Source: JBJKRF01 sp046704785
Lineage (GTDB): Bacteria; Chloroflexota; Anaerolineae; Anaerolineales; Villigracilaceae
Direction of reading: 5' to 3'
NCBI GenBank assembly: GCA_046704785.1
Contig: JBJKRF010000033.1
Span: forward strand, 1-9,119
Length of the DNA stretch: 9,119 bases
Under the pieces are notes generated by a model, which worked only from the letters and a program-made list of their open reading frames with translations, ran no database searches and was not told the origin of the DNA. Positions within the stretch are counted from its first letter, which is position 1, and each line of letters starts with the position of its first letter. Shown piece by piece: positions 1 through 6,803 of the stretch. A program made the translations under genes and the position numbers.

Positions 1-161
1 TAGATTGAAAACCAGATCTACCCAATCACAGCCGATCACGCGCTTTTCTTCCAAACCGGTCCGAATGCCCGGCTATAGCTCTTTGCCACTCGCTGGATGA
101 TCAACTTACGTTTTCAGAGATGCACCCTTATGATTTTGTGTTGTGGTACACGAATCTGGCC

Positions 162-815
162 TTAATCGGCCGGGGGATTATCGAGCATCAGACCATGCCC
201 GCGCACGGTGACAATATATGAATGGCTGGCATCCATGACGGCCAGCCGGTCGCGCAGGCGGCGGATCAGCGCATCCAGCGCCTGATCGGTCACACCCGCC
301 GACTGCTCGTCACCCCACACAACTGAGATAAGTTCCTGCCGGATGACCACTTCACCCGGATTCTGGTAGAGCACCCATAGCAGTTGAAATTGCTGGGCAG
401 AAAGCGGAGGCCGCATCTGCTTCTGGTTGACCCACACCTGGCGGGAGCGCATATCGAGCACTAAGCGCCCACCCTGGCTGGGCCCCGCTTCGAGCGGCAT
501 GGTAGCGTCCGAACTCAGAAACAGAAATTCCTGCGCCAGCGCGACCTGGATCGAATCGCCATCTTGCAGAACAACCGACTCGCTCAGCAAACTTCCATTA
601 TAGTGCGTGCCATTTTTACTACCCAGGTCTTCGAGCACCACACCTGCCGGGCCTGGGGTCAGGCGCGCGTGGAAGCGCGATACCTGCCGGTCTGGGATAA
701 CAACTTCACAACCAGCTTCACGCCCCACCACCAAAGGTCGGTTCAACGTCCAGCGTTCCCCCTTCAACGGACCGTTTTGGGCCACCAGAATGGGGTAATC
801 TTCATCATCAGGCAT
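162..815 (-). CDS. FHA domain-winged helix (OmpR-type) transcriptional regulator
   Basis: This 217-residue cytosolic protein probably converts a phosphothreonine signal into DNA binding. Residues about 8-100 form an FHA domain with its hallmark motifs: GRE at 31-33, SRFHAR at 46-51 (S46, R47 and H49 are expected at the phosphopeptide site) and SKNGT at 66-70. Residues about 117-211 form an OmpR/PhoB-type C-terminal winged helix, with a putative recognition helix around 177-191 and a wing ending YIVTVRGHG at 200-208. There is no receiver domain, so control by an aspartate phosphorelay is unlikely. The start is the ATG at 813-815; the sequence before it (GAAAAG) is only weakly SD-like, and a short inverted repeat lies 8-20 bases upstream. 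It is divergent from a Ser/Thr kinase gene, its likely partner. Mycobacterial EmbR has the same ingredients in reverse order plus a BTAD domain, which is absent here. Domain calls are firm; the regulatory role is inferred. Confidence 0.9.
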   Translation of the reverse strand: MPDDEDYPILVAQNGPLKGERWTLNRPLVVGREAGCEVVIPDRQVSRFHARLTPGPAGVVLEDLGSKNGTHYNGSLLSESVVLQDGDSIQVALAQEFLFLSSDATMPLEAGPSQGGRLVLDMRSRQVWVNQKQMRPPLSAQQFQLLWVLYQNPGEVVIRQELISVVWGDEQSAGVTDQALDALIRRLRDRLAVMDASHSYIVTVRGHGLMLDNPPAD

Positions 816-822
816 CTTTTCA

Positions 823-835
823 AACTTCCAAAGTT
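823..835. promoter_or_regulatory. Short interrupted palindrome, possible operator
   Basis: AACTT and AAGTT are separated by CCA, giving five-base arms with a three-base gap, 8-20 bases upstream of the FHA regulator's start codon. The position would suit autoregulation or local RNA structure. A repeat this short can easily arise by chance, so this is only a pointer. Confidence 0.2.
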
Positions 836-1039
836 GCTATCGAACAAATCCTTAAAAATAGAGGGATACACCGTCGTTCAGGCCATCCCCTGGTTGGAGA
901 ATTTTTACCCGAAGACCTTCGATAACTGGCACACGTTCACCTGCGAGGTATGCCTTCCACAGCGCAGCAAAAGACCTTTCACAGCTTCTCGTGTCCTATA
1001 TAAATTTGCAAAGAGTATGGCTCGGATTCCAAAGGCGTT

Positions 1040-1045
1040 TATAAT
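1040..1045 (+). promoter_or_regulatory. Candidate -10 element for the kinase gene
   Basis: This is a perfect TATAAT on the plus strand, about 130 bases upstream of the kinase ATG. No good -35 hexamer lies 16-18 bases upstream (the best fits are of the ATGGCT type), and the leader would be long. The call rests on the -10 match alone. Confidence 0.3.
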
Positions 1046-1175
1046 ATAGCAGAAAAGCTTTGATCTGTGCAGGAAAACACGCCGAATTAAGCCTTTCAGA
1101 AACCAGGCGCCGCGCCATATTTCTCGAAGGGCCCAATTTTACTGCACAACGTTCCATGTTTGGAGAAATAATAAA

Positions 1176-2165
1176 ATGCCCCTTCCCCTCGAGTTGGGGA
1201 AAATTTTGCGTGATCGGTATCGCATCAAAGAGCGTATCGGGCAGGGTGGCGTTGGCAACATTTACCTGGCCGAGGATATGCGTCTGCAAGGACGCATGTG
1301 TGCACTCAAAGAAGTAGAACACGACCGCAATCTTCCCGAAAAAGTTTTGCTTGAAGCCCGCGACCAGTTCCTGCGCGAGGCAACAGTTCTTGCGCGCCTG
1401 GACCATCCAAACCTGCCCAAGGTCTCCGACTTTTTCTCTATCGGGGAGCGTGATTACCTGGTGATGGACTTCGTCCCCGGTAAAGACTTGCGCACGCTCA
1501 TGCTGCAAGCGCGCTCGCACAACACCTTTCTAAGTGAGCCGGAAGTTCTCGATTGGGCCTCCCAGCTCAGCGATGCGCTCACCTATCTCCACCGTCAAGA
1601 CCCGCCCATCGTCCACCGCGACATCAAACCCTCCAACTTAAAGCTCACGCCCGATGGGCTGCTCAAGCTGGTCGACTTTGGTCTCGTCAAAGTTCTCTCG
1701 CCGGACGAAGAGACCATCACCATCATCCAGGGCCAGGGTACCGTGCTTTACACTCCTTTGGAACAATACGGCGGCTCCGAGAGCCATACAGACGTGCGCT
1801 CCGATATCTACGCATTTGGCGCGACCCTCTACCATCTACTCACCAACCAGCCGCCGGCAGACGCCCGCCAACGTTTCCTACATCCCGAAAGCCTGGTCTT
1901 GCCGCGCAAAATCAATCCGGCCATCAGCGTGCGCACCGAAAAAGCTATCGTGTGGGGTATGGAACTACACCCCAGTCAACGGCCTGAGTCAATAGAAGTC
2001 TTTCGACAATACCTGTTCGGAACGAAGGAACTGCCCGCCCGCCCGATGGCGCGCGCCCGACGCGGATTCTCCCCTCGAACCTTTCTTGCCCCGCCGGAGA
2101 GCATCTTACTCGGACTCGTGGCCGCCATGCTGCTTCTCAGCCTGATTGCCACGCTCGGACATTGA
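1176..2165 (+). CDS. Serine/threonine protein kinase with a single C-terminal membrane helix
   Basis: This is a 329-residue Hanks-type kinase that phosphorylates Ser/Thr on protein targets at the inner face of the membrane. The key motifs are present: glycine loop GQGGVG (22-27), K45 in ALKEVE, E68 in the C-helix, catalytic loop HRDIKPSN (147-154, D149, K151, N154), DFG (167-169), P+1 segment TPLEQY (193-198), D210 and R269. It should therefore be active. After the kinase domain come a basic juxtamembrane stretch (about 288-302) and one hydrophobic helix (about 308-327), then two residues. There is no PASTA or other external sensor domain, so any signal must come through the membrane or the cytoplasm. 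The ATG at 1176 has a GGAGA SD nine bases upstream. The divergent FHA regulator is a natural substrate or reader. The last 60 bases overlap the convergent GH3 gene. Confidence 0.95.
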   Translation: MPLPLELGKILRDRYRIKERIGQGGVGNIYLAEDMRLQGRMCALKEVEHDRNLPEKVLLEARDQFLREATVLARLDHPNLPKVSDFFSIGERDYLVMDFVPGKDLRTLMLQARSHNTFLSEPEVLDWASQLSDALTYLHRQDPPIVHRDIKPSNLKLTPDGLLKLVDFGLVKVLSPDEETITIIQGQGTVLYTPLEQYGGSESHTDVRSDIYAFGATLYHLLTNQPPADARQRFLHPESLVLPRKINPAISVRTEKAIVWGMELHPSQRPESIEVFRQYLFGTKELPARPMARARRGFSPRTFLAPPESILLGLVAAMLLLSLIATLGH

Positions 2166-4889
2166 GTGCCAGCCCCAGCCCAAAGCGAGTCCCAGCACCT
2201 GGCCGAGGACGACCGCCTGCAGGAATCCGGGCAGTCCGCGCCCACTCAGCCAATCTTTTCCCCCCGGAAATCCCAAGACCAAATAATTGTACGTCAGCAG
2301 CCCGCCCAGGAACACCAGTAACGCCCAGCGCAGGGCCCAACGCAAATCGAGCACTTGAGTAGCCAGCCAATAAGTCAGGACAGCCCCGGCCGCCATCACC
2401 AACACAATCAGCAGCCAGCCAAAGAAGGTGGGAAAACCATCTGACATGACCAGCGTTGCCGGCGTCTCCCGCGGCTCCGGGGAAACCTGTACCGTGGGCG
2501 CACTGGTAGGACTCTCCAACGCCGTCGGCGTAATAATAATAACGGTCGCTCCTTCGTTCGAAACATTCAGTTGAATCGTATCAGAAGTACGCGCCGGATC
2601 ACTGGTCGCGTTAATCTGAATCAGGCCGGGCTGGTCGAGGCGGAAGGCTGCCTGGGCCACGCCTTGCGTCGTGGTGGTTTCCACCTGCTGTATCAGTCCG
2701 CTTTCGCCTTGCGAAAGCACGAATCGCACTACCGTGCCATCTGGCACGGCATGTTGATTGTGATCCAGGATCGTCCCGGTTTGGACGGAAATCGTATCGC
2801 CAACACGGAACAACGGCACCGTCGTTGGCACGGGGGTATTTCCTGCTTCCGGCGTCAGCGCCGCGGGTTGGTTAAGCTGCAACGAAATGACCTGGGCCGG
2901 GTCGGGAGAGGTCGCCGTAATCAGGTCGTACCCGATGGCGGGCACCGAAACGGGCAAAGCGCCCGCCGGAGTAATTTCCTGGAAAAGGATTCGGGCGGCC
3001 ACTTCAACAAAGGGGGCCGAAACGCTATAGAGTCCGTAGAACGCCGTCAGCTTGGAAATATCCGTCGCGTCCAGATAATAGGGCGCACTGAACGAGAACA
3101 TGACGACTTTTTTGTTCAACAGCAGGCTTTGCTGGTCCGACAGAAATTGTTGGAGTGTCGCAGTTTGTGGCTGGCCGTCAGGCAGGTCGAGCGTCGAGAT
3201 GACCACCCAATCGGCGCGACGCAAATCGTCGAGCAGGTCTGGCGTGGGCGATTGGTTCTTGAGCAACAGGTCCAGGTCGTCGAACGAATAGGATGACAGG
3301 TGGCTTGGGATGACCACCCCGCCGGCATTGGGCCCGTATAAATGGAGAACAGCGTTTTGGAGCGCATTCGTGTCCAGATTGGGAACATCCGGGCAGGTCG
3401 AACACTGACGGTTGGTACGCGAGTCACTTAAGAAAACGATGTAATCACGCGCCGTCGGCGGCGAGGGCAGCACAGACGGCAAATCGGAAGGCGAGGGGCT
3501 GATCAGCGTGGCCGCCTGACGCGCCAGCGAGAACACTAAATCGCTGGACTGGCCCAACGAAGCCAGCGCCTGCGGCGTGCTTGCCGATTGCACGGTCGAA
3601 ATCGAAAACGATGAATACAGACGATATTTCAACGTCAGAATGCGATGGACCGAATCGTTTACGCGTTGGGCAAAGGCCGGGTCTTCCTGATATTTTTGCG
3701 TAAAATAATTGAGCGTATTGACGATGGTCGTGTAGTTGTCCGGCGCGTCGCTGGAAGTGATGTTGCCCATGTACAGCAGATCGTTCCCCGCCAGAAAAGC
3801 ATCGCGAGCCACCAAACGGGCTTGAAAGCCAAGGTTATCGGGATCATAGAATTTGCGCACTGCCGGCGTACCCAGGTCGTCCGTGACCATCAGCCCGCCG
3901 TTCTGGCGCCAACTGGCAAACTGGGTCAACGACAAAATCTGGCTCAAGGCCTGCTGATCGAAACTCACCGGGCGGGTCGTCGCGCGGATATTGCCCTGAA
4001 AACCCTGATAGCGGATATGCGAAACCAGCAAGCCGTCTGTGGTCATATCCGGCGAAGGCGCATCGCCGGTCACAGCAAAGAACGGGGGCAGTTCGATTTG
4101 CTTCAGCTCGTCGAGCGAGCGGCGCACGGTCGCCACTTCCTGTTCCACCGGGCGGTCCGAACCGCCCCGGCCCGGAAAATGCTTGGCGATGACCGCCATA
4201 CGGTCATCGCTGCCGGTATGAATACCAGAGATGAAAGCGCGCCCCAGCTCACCCACCCAATAGGGATCGCCGCCAAAAACCCGCGTATTCAAATCCGAGC
4301 TGGTCGAGGGGGATGGCGTGCTCAAGACATCCAGCGAAAGGCCGAAATACAGGTTGAAGCCCAGGGTCGAAAGCTCCTTGCCCATCACCTGCCCGGCCTG
4401 TTCGGCCAGCGAGCGGTCCCAGGTGGCGCCAATCGCCATCTGGCTGGGCAACGGTGTCAACCCGTTCAAAATCTGGTCGTTGGGCGCGCCGCCGCCTTCT
4501 TGCGAAATGCCGGTGAACAGCGGAATGTAATTGGCCGGTGAAGCCGTGGGAGCCTGCGCCCCTTCCCAATCGACACGTTGCAGGTCGCTTACCACCCGGT
4601 AAGCTTCCGTCACCGTGTCAGGGGCTGCGACAAAGTTATCGTTTGCCGCCGTCAGCACCACGCCCCCAATGTGGTGATTGACGATCAGGTCGTAAATCTG
4701 TGAATCGGGCGTGACCGAAGTGCCCTTAAACGTTACCAGGAACAATTGGCCGACTTTCTCCTCCGGGCTGAGTTGCGCCATCAGCGCGGTAGCCAGCCCC
4801 GAGGGATCGCTCCCCTGGGCATAGGCCGGCGAGATCGTCGAAAAGAGCAGCACCAGCAACATCAGGCTGGAGAAGAGACGCAACTTCAT
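2106..4889 (-). CDS. Exported, membrane-anchored glycoside hydrolase family 3 protein (NagZ-like catalytic domain)
   Basis: This 927-residue protein probably acts on beta-linked N-acetylglucosamine sugars outside the membrane. Residues 1-24 are a signal peptide ending AYA. The GH3 domain (about 35-425) shows LSPEEKVGQLFLV (40-52), TRVFGGDP (202-209), KHFPG (236-240) and TDD (336-338), where D337 is the expected nucleophile. The loop after KHFPG, which carries the Asp-Ser-His dyad in NagZ, reads P247-V248-E249, so acid/base chemistry may differ. A second alpha/beta region (about 480-655), with a CxxC at 496-499, resembles a degenerate GH3 C-domain. An Ig-like domain (about 693-777), a Pro/Thr/Ser-rich linker (about 781-815) and three hydrophobic helices (about 819-843, 849-873, 886-908) follow. 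R850 and R854 lie between the first two helices and fit the positive-inside rule. It is far longer than cytosolic NagZ. Its ATG overlaps the dehydratase stop, implying translational coupling. Confidence 0.88.
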   Translation of the reverse strand: MKLRLFSSLMLLVLLFSTISPAYAQGSDPSGLATALMAQLSPEEKVGQLFLVTFKGTSVTPDSQIYDLIVNHHIGGVVLTAANDNFVAAPDTVTEAYRVVSDLQRVDWEGAQAPTASPANYIPLFTGISQEGGGAPNDQILNGLTPLPSQMAIGATWDRSLAEQAGQVMGKELSTLGFNLYFGLSLDVLSTPSPSTSSDLNTRVFGGDPYWVGELGRAFISGIHTGSDDRMAVIAKHFPGRGGSDRPVEQEVATVRRSLDELKQIELPPFFAVTGDAPSPDMTTDGLLVSHIRYQGFQGNIRATTRPVSFDQQALSQILSLTQFASWRQNGGLMVTDDLGTPAVRKFYDPDNLGFQARLVARDAFLAGNDLLYMGNITSSDAPDNYTTIVNTLNYFTQKYQEDPAFAQRVNDSVHRILTLKYRLYSSFSISTVQSASTPQALASLGQSSDLVFSLARQAATLISPSPSDLPSVLPSPPTARDYIVFLSDSRTNRQCSTCPDVPNLDTNALQNAVLHLYGPNAGGVVIPSHLSSYSFDDLDLLLKNQSPTPDLLDDLRRADWVVISTLDLPDGQPQTATLQQFLSDQQSLLLNKKVVMFSFSAPYYLDATDISKLTAFYGLYSVSAPFVEVAARILFQEITPAGALPVSVPAIGYDLITATSPDPAQVISLQLNQPAALTPEAGNTPVPTTVPLFRVGDTISVQTGTILDHNQHAVPDGTVVRFVLSQGESGLIQQVETTTTQGVAQAAFRLDQPGLIQINATSDPARTSDTIQLNVSNEGATVIIITPTALESPTSAPTVQVSPEPRETPATLVMSDGFPTFFGWLLIVLVMAAGAVLTYWLATQVLDLRWALRWALLVFLGGLLTYNYLVLGFPGGKDWLSGRGLPGFLQAVVLGQVLGLALGWGWHSMSERGNQAEKQHGGHESE
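4886..4889 (-). promoter_or_regulatory. ATGA stop/start overlap between dehydratase and GH3 genes
   Basis: On the minus strand the dehydratase TGA and the GH3 ATG share four bases. A purine-rich GGGGGCGGAAA lies just before the ATG, inside the last dehydratase codons. This arrangement normally means termination-reinitiation coupling, so the two proteins should be made together. Confidence 0.75.
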
Positions 4890-5836
4890 TTTCCGCCCCC
4901 GTAACGGGCCAGCAAAGCGGCGTGCCTATCCGGCGCAATATTTCCGCCAGAGATGACCACCACTGCCGGGCCACTCACCCTACCGCTCAAAATCGCAGCC
5001 AGCCCTACCACTCCCGATGGCTCGATCGTCTCGCCATACTCACGTTGGGCAAACGCCACTGCCTGGCCAATCTGATCTTCATCCACCAACAGAATATCCT
5101 GGACATACTGCCGCACGAGCGGAATCGTCAACGAGTCATCTTCCACCGCGCCGGTCAGGCCATCTGCCAGCGAAGACAAATCGGAAATCCCCGCCTGTGT
5201 GCCCCGTTTAAAGAGCGACTGCATAAACGGAGCGCGCTCGGCCTGCACACCCAACACCCGGGGCGGATGCGGCAGCTTCGTCAGCGCCACAGCCACCCCT
5301 GATATTAACCCGCCGCCGCTGACCGGCACGAGCACCGTCACACGCTCATCGAGTTGCACATCCTGGGCAAGTTCCAACCCCACCGTGCCCTGCCCGGCGA
5401 CAACAAGACCATCGTTGTAGGGTGAAATCCAGGTCTGCTGATTCTCACGCGCATAGCGTAACCCGGCAGCCTCGGCAGCCGGATAGCCGCCCGGCACGGA
5501 ACGCACGTCGGCGCCCAGGCTGCGGATTGCCTGCACCTTGCTCGCAACCGCCTGTTCCGGCACAAAAACCGTCACCGACGCCCCCACCAGCTTCCCGGCC
5601 AGCGCCACGCCCTGACCATGATTCCCAGCAGAGGCAGCCACCAGCCCGGCCTGTTGCTCCCATGCTTCCAGCGCCAACACCTTGTTGAGCGCACCGCGCG
5701 CCTTGAACGATCCCGTCACCTGGTGATTCTCCCATTTCAGGTACAGGTTACGCTTTTCATCCAGGCTCACAGGAGTCCGCTGGATGTGGGGGGCAATACG
5801 CTCGGCAGCGCCGGAAATCCAATCGAGAGGTAGCAT
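4886..5836 (-). CDS. PLP-dependent threonine/serine dehydratase (or serine racemase-like enzyme)
   Basis: This 316-residue fold-type II PLP enzyme is predicted to deaminate threonine to 2-oxobutyrate and/or serine to pyruvate, in the cytosol. The PLP lysine is K45 in SFKARGA (43-49). SAGNHGQG (69-76) forms the substrate/cofactor loop, the glycine-rich SGGGLISG (173-180) binds the PLP phosphate, and SGGN is at 296-299. There is no C-terminal ACT domain, so feedback control by isoleucine as in biosynthetic IlvA is unlikely. The length fits the short catabolic (TdcB-like) and serine racemase group, and sequence alone does not separate the two. The ATG at 5834-5836 has no clear SD; 75 bases separate it from the phosphodiesterase upstream. 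Its TGA overlaps the ATG of the GH3 gene (ATGA). Confidence 0.9.
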   Translation of the reverse strand: MLPLDWISGAAERIAPHIQRTPVSLDEKRNLYLKWENHQVTGSFKARGALNKVLALEAWEQQAGLVAASAGNHGQGVALAGKLVGASVTVFVPEQAVASKVQAIRSLGADVRSVPGGYPAAEAAGLRYARENQQTWISPYNDGLVVAGQGTVGLELAQDVQLDERVTVLVPVSGGGLISGVAVALTKLPHPPRVLGVQAERAPFMQSLFKRGTQAGISDLSSLADGLTGAVEDDSLTIPLVRQYVQDILLVDEDQIGQAVAFAQREYGETIEPSGVVGLAAILSGRVSGPAVVVISGGNIAPDRHAALLARYGGGK

Positions 5837-5911
5837 AATCGTTAGAAAGTCAACCTTACACTGAGATTGTAGTCTATCACTTAGAGGACGGAGAGCAAGC
5901 TCCTCGCCTTT

Positions 5912-6667
5912 TTAAGGATTCCCACAGGAATGGAAATTTTCCAGCCCTGTGCGCGGATCGTCGCTAAACAGGCCGTCAACGCCTGCTGCGCGCAGGCGTC
6001 GCATTTCCTCGGCATCGTTCACCGTCCAGGCGTGCATGCGCCGTCCACGCGCGTGAGCAGAGGCAACCCTGGCCGCGCTTACATCGGCCCGATAAGGGTG
6101 CTCGGCCTGGACATCGATCAGGGCGCCCCAGGCGCGCTGCCACCAGCCCTTCCAACCTGCATCGGCCAGTTGCCCGCGCGGGACGTTCGGCAGCAGGTGG
6201 GCCGCACGTGTCAGGTTGAACGGCAGAAACGACGAGACCAGAACGAACTCTTCCAAAGCGTATTTTTGGACCAATGTGACCACGTTTTCGACCAGTAAAT
6301 CGAAAGGCGTGGCATAGTTGGCCAGTTCGATGTTCATGTAGAGCTTCCGGCCAAAAGCTTCGAATACTTCATCAAGGGCGGGGATCTTCTCGCCGCGGTA
6401 CTTCACGTCGAACCAGGAACCGGCGTCGAGTTCACGCAAAGCAGCAAAGGGAAGCTGCGTCACGCGCCCAAAGCCGTCCGTCGTCCGTTCCAACGTCGTA
6501 TCATGGAGGATGATGACGCGTCCGTCCAGAGTCAGCTTCACATCGAACTCGATGGCTGGCGCGCCCTGCTCCAGGGCCAGTTGGAAAGCAGCCAGGGTGT
6601 TCTCCGGCGCATGCGCCGAAGCGCCCCGGTGGGCAAAGACGTAAGGCGGTGTGAGTTTCTCGAACAT
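5912..6667 (-). CDS. Glycerophosphodiester phosphodiesterase (GDPD family)
   Basis: This protein of about 251 residues should hydrolyse glycerophosphodiesters released from phospholipids to glycerol-3-phosphate and an alcohol. It has no signal peptide and resembles cytosolic UgpQ-type enzymes. Counting from the ATG at 6667, the catalytic and metal residues are all present: HRG at 13-15, PENT at 21-24, E40 and D42 in IEFD, HD at 55-56 followed by TTLERTTDG, E114 in MNIEL, and a late HAWTVND motif. A TTG four codons upstream (6679) is in frame, but the ATG is preferred because it is the stronger codon and sits close to the conserved HRGAS. Neither start has a clear SD. A TATAAC about 23 bases before the ATG could be a -10 element giving a very short leader. 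It is first of a possible three-gene run with the dehydratase and GH3. Confidence 0.92.
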   Translation of the reverse strand: MFEKLTPPYVFAHRGASAHAPENTLAAFQLALEQGAPAIEFDVKLTLDGRVIILHDTTLERTTDGFGRVTQLPFAALRELDAGSWFDVKYRGEKIPALDEVFEAFGRKLYMNIELANYATPFDLLVENVVTLVQKYALEEFVLVSSFLPFNLTRAAHLLPNVPRGQLADAGWKGWWQRAWGALIDVQAEHPYRADVSAARVASAHARGRRMHAWTVNDAEEMRRLRAAGVDGLFSDDPRTGLENFHSCGNP

Positions 6668-6753
6668 AAGAAAACGCAATACGCGTTCCAGTTATAGTAG
6701 TGCGTATCGCGCTTTCCGTAAAGAGGCTTTTTGAAGAGTTTCCGCGAAACGAT

Positions 6754-6774
6754 GGAAGGCGCTCAAAGCCTTCC
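6754..6774 (-). terminator. Hairpin downstream of the AAA+ gene, possible weak terminator
   Basis: A perfect seven-base stem (GGAAGGC with GCCTTCC) encloses a seven-base loop, starting about 30 bases past the stop of the AAA+ gene on the minus strand. The bases after it (ATCGTTTCG) are only mildly T-rich, so it is not a textbook intrinsic terminator. It could attenuate read-through into the phosphodiesterase gene or stabilise the upstream mRNA end. Confidence 0.4.
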
Positions 6775-6803
6775 CCTCGGCATTTCCACCGCTTGGATCC
6801 AGA

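Larger units (their letters stand above)
816..1175. other. Divergent intergenic region between the FHA regulator and the kinase
   Basis: These 360 bases separate two divergently transcribed genes and should hold both promoters. I see no convincing gene; the frames that cross it look like chance openings. It is more AT-rich than the flanking genes. Visible elements are a TATAAT on the plus strand at 1040-1045, an AT-rich CCTATATAAATTT tract near 994-1006, an interrupted palindrome at 823-835 next to the FHA start, and an SD sequence just before the kinase. No riboswitch or structured RNA was recognised. Confidence 0.7.

Noticed and set aside
11..19. Nine-base match, inverted, between 11-19 and 8344-8352
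   Set aside because: Many nine-base matches are expected by chance in 9 kb, and the flanks do not extend it.
1..75. A minus-strand frame open to the left edge, with a possible GTG start at 39 and a GGAAGA before it
   Set aside because: Only about 13-24 codons are visible, with no motif, so a gene cannot be told from chance. Bases 76-161 also show nothing firm.
145..175. GGCC...GGCC repeat around the stop of the FHA gene as a terminator
   Set aside because: It has only four pairs and no T-run on the minus strand.
564..1049. A 161-codon plus-strand frame spanning the FHA gene and the intergenic region
   Set aside because: Its first half is antisense to the FHA domain and the rest shows no coding character or SD.
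996..1520. A 174-codon minus-strand frame across the kinase start
   Set aside because: It is antisense to the kinase glycine loop and Lys motif and has no domain signature.
3645..4541. A 298-codon open frame on the plus strand opposite the GH3 gene
   Set aside because: The minus-strand frame encodes the GH3 catalytic domain with recognisable motifs, so this one is an antisense shadow.
5880..5911. GGAG/CTCC inverted repeat between phosphodiesterase and dehydratase genes as a terminator
   Set aside because: The stem has only four pairs and no T-run follows on the minus strand. The T-run lies on the plus-strand side, where no gene ends.
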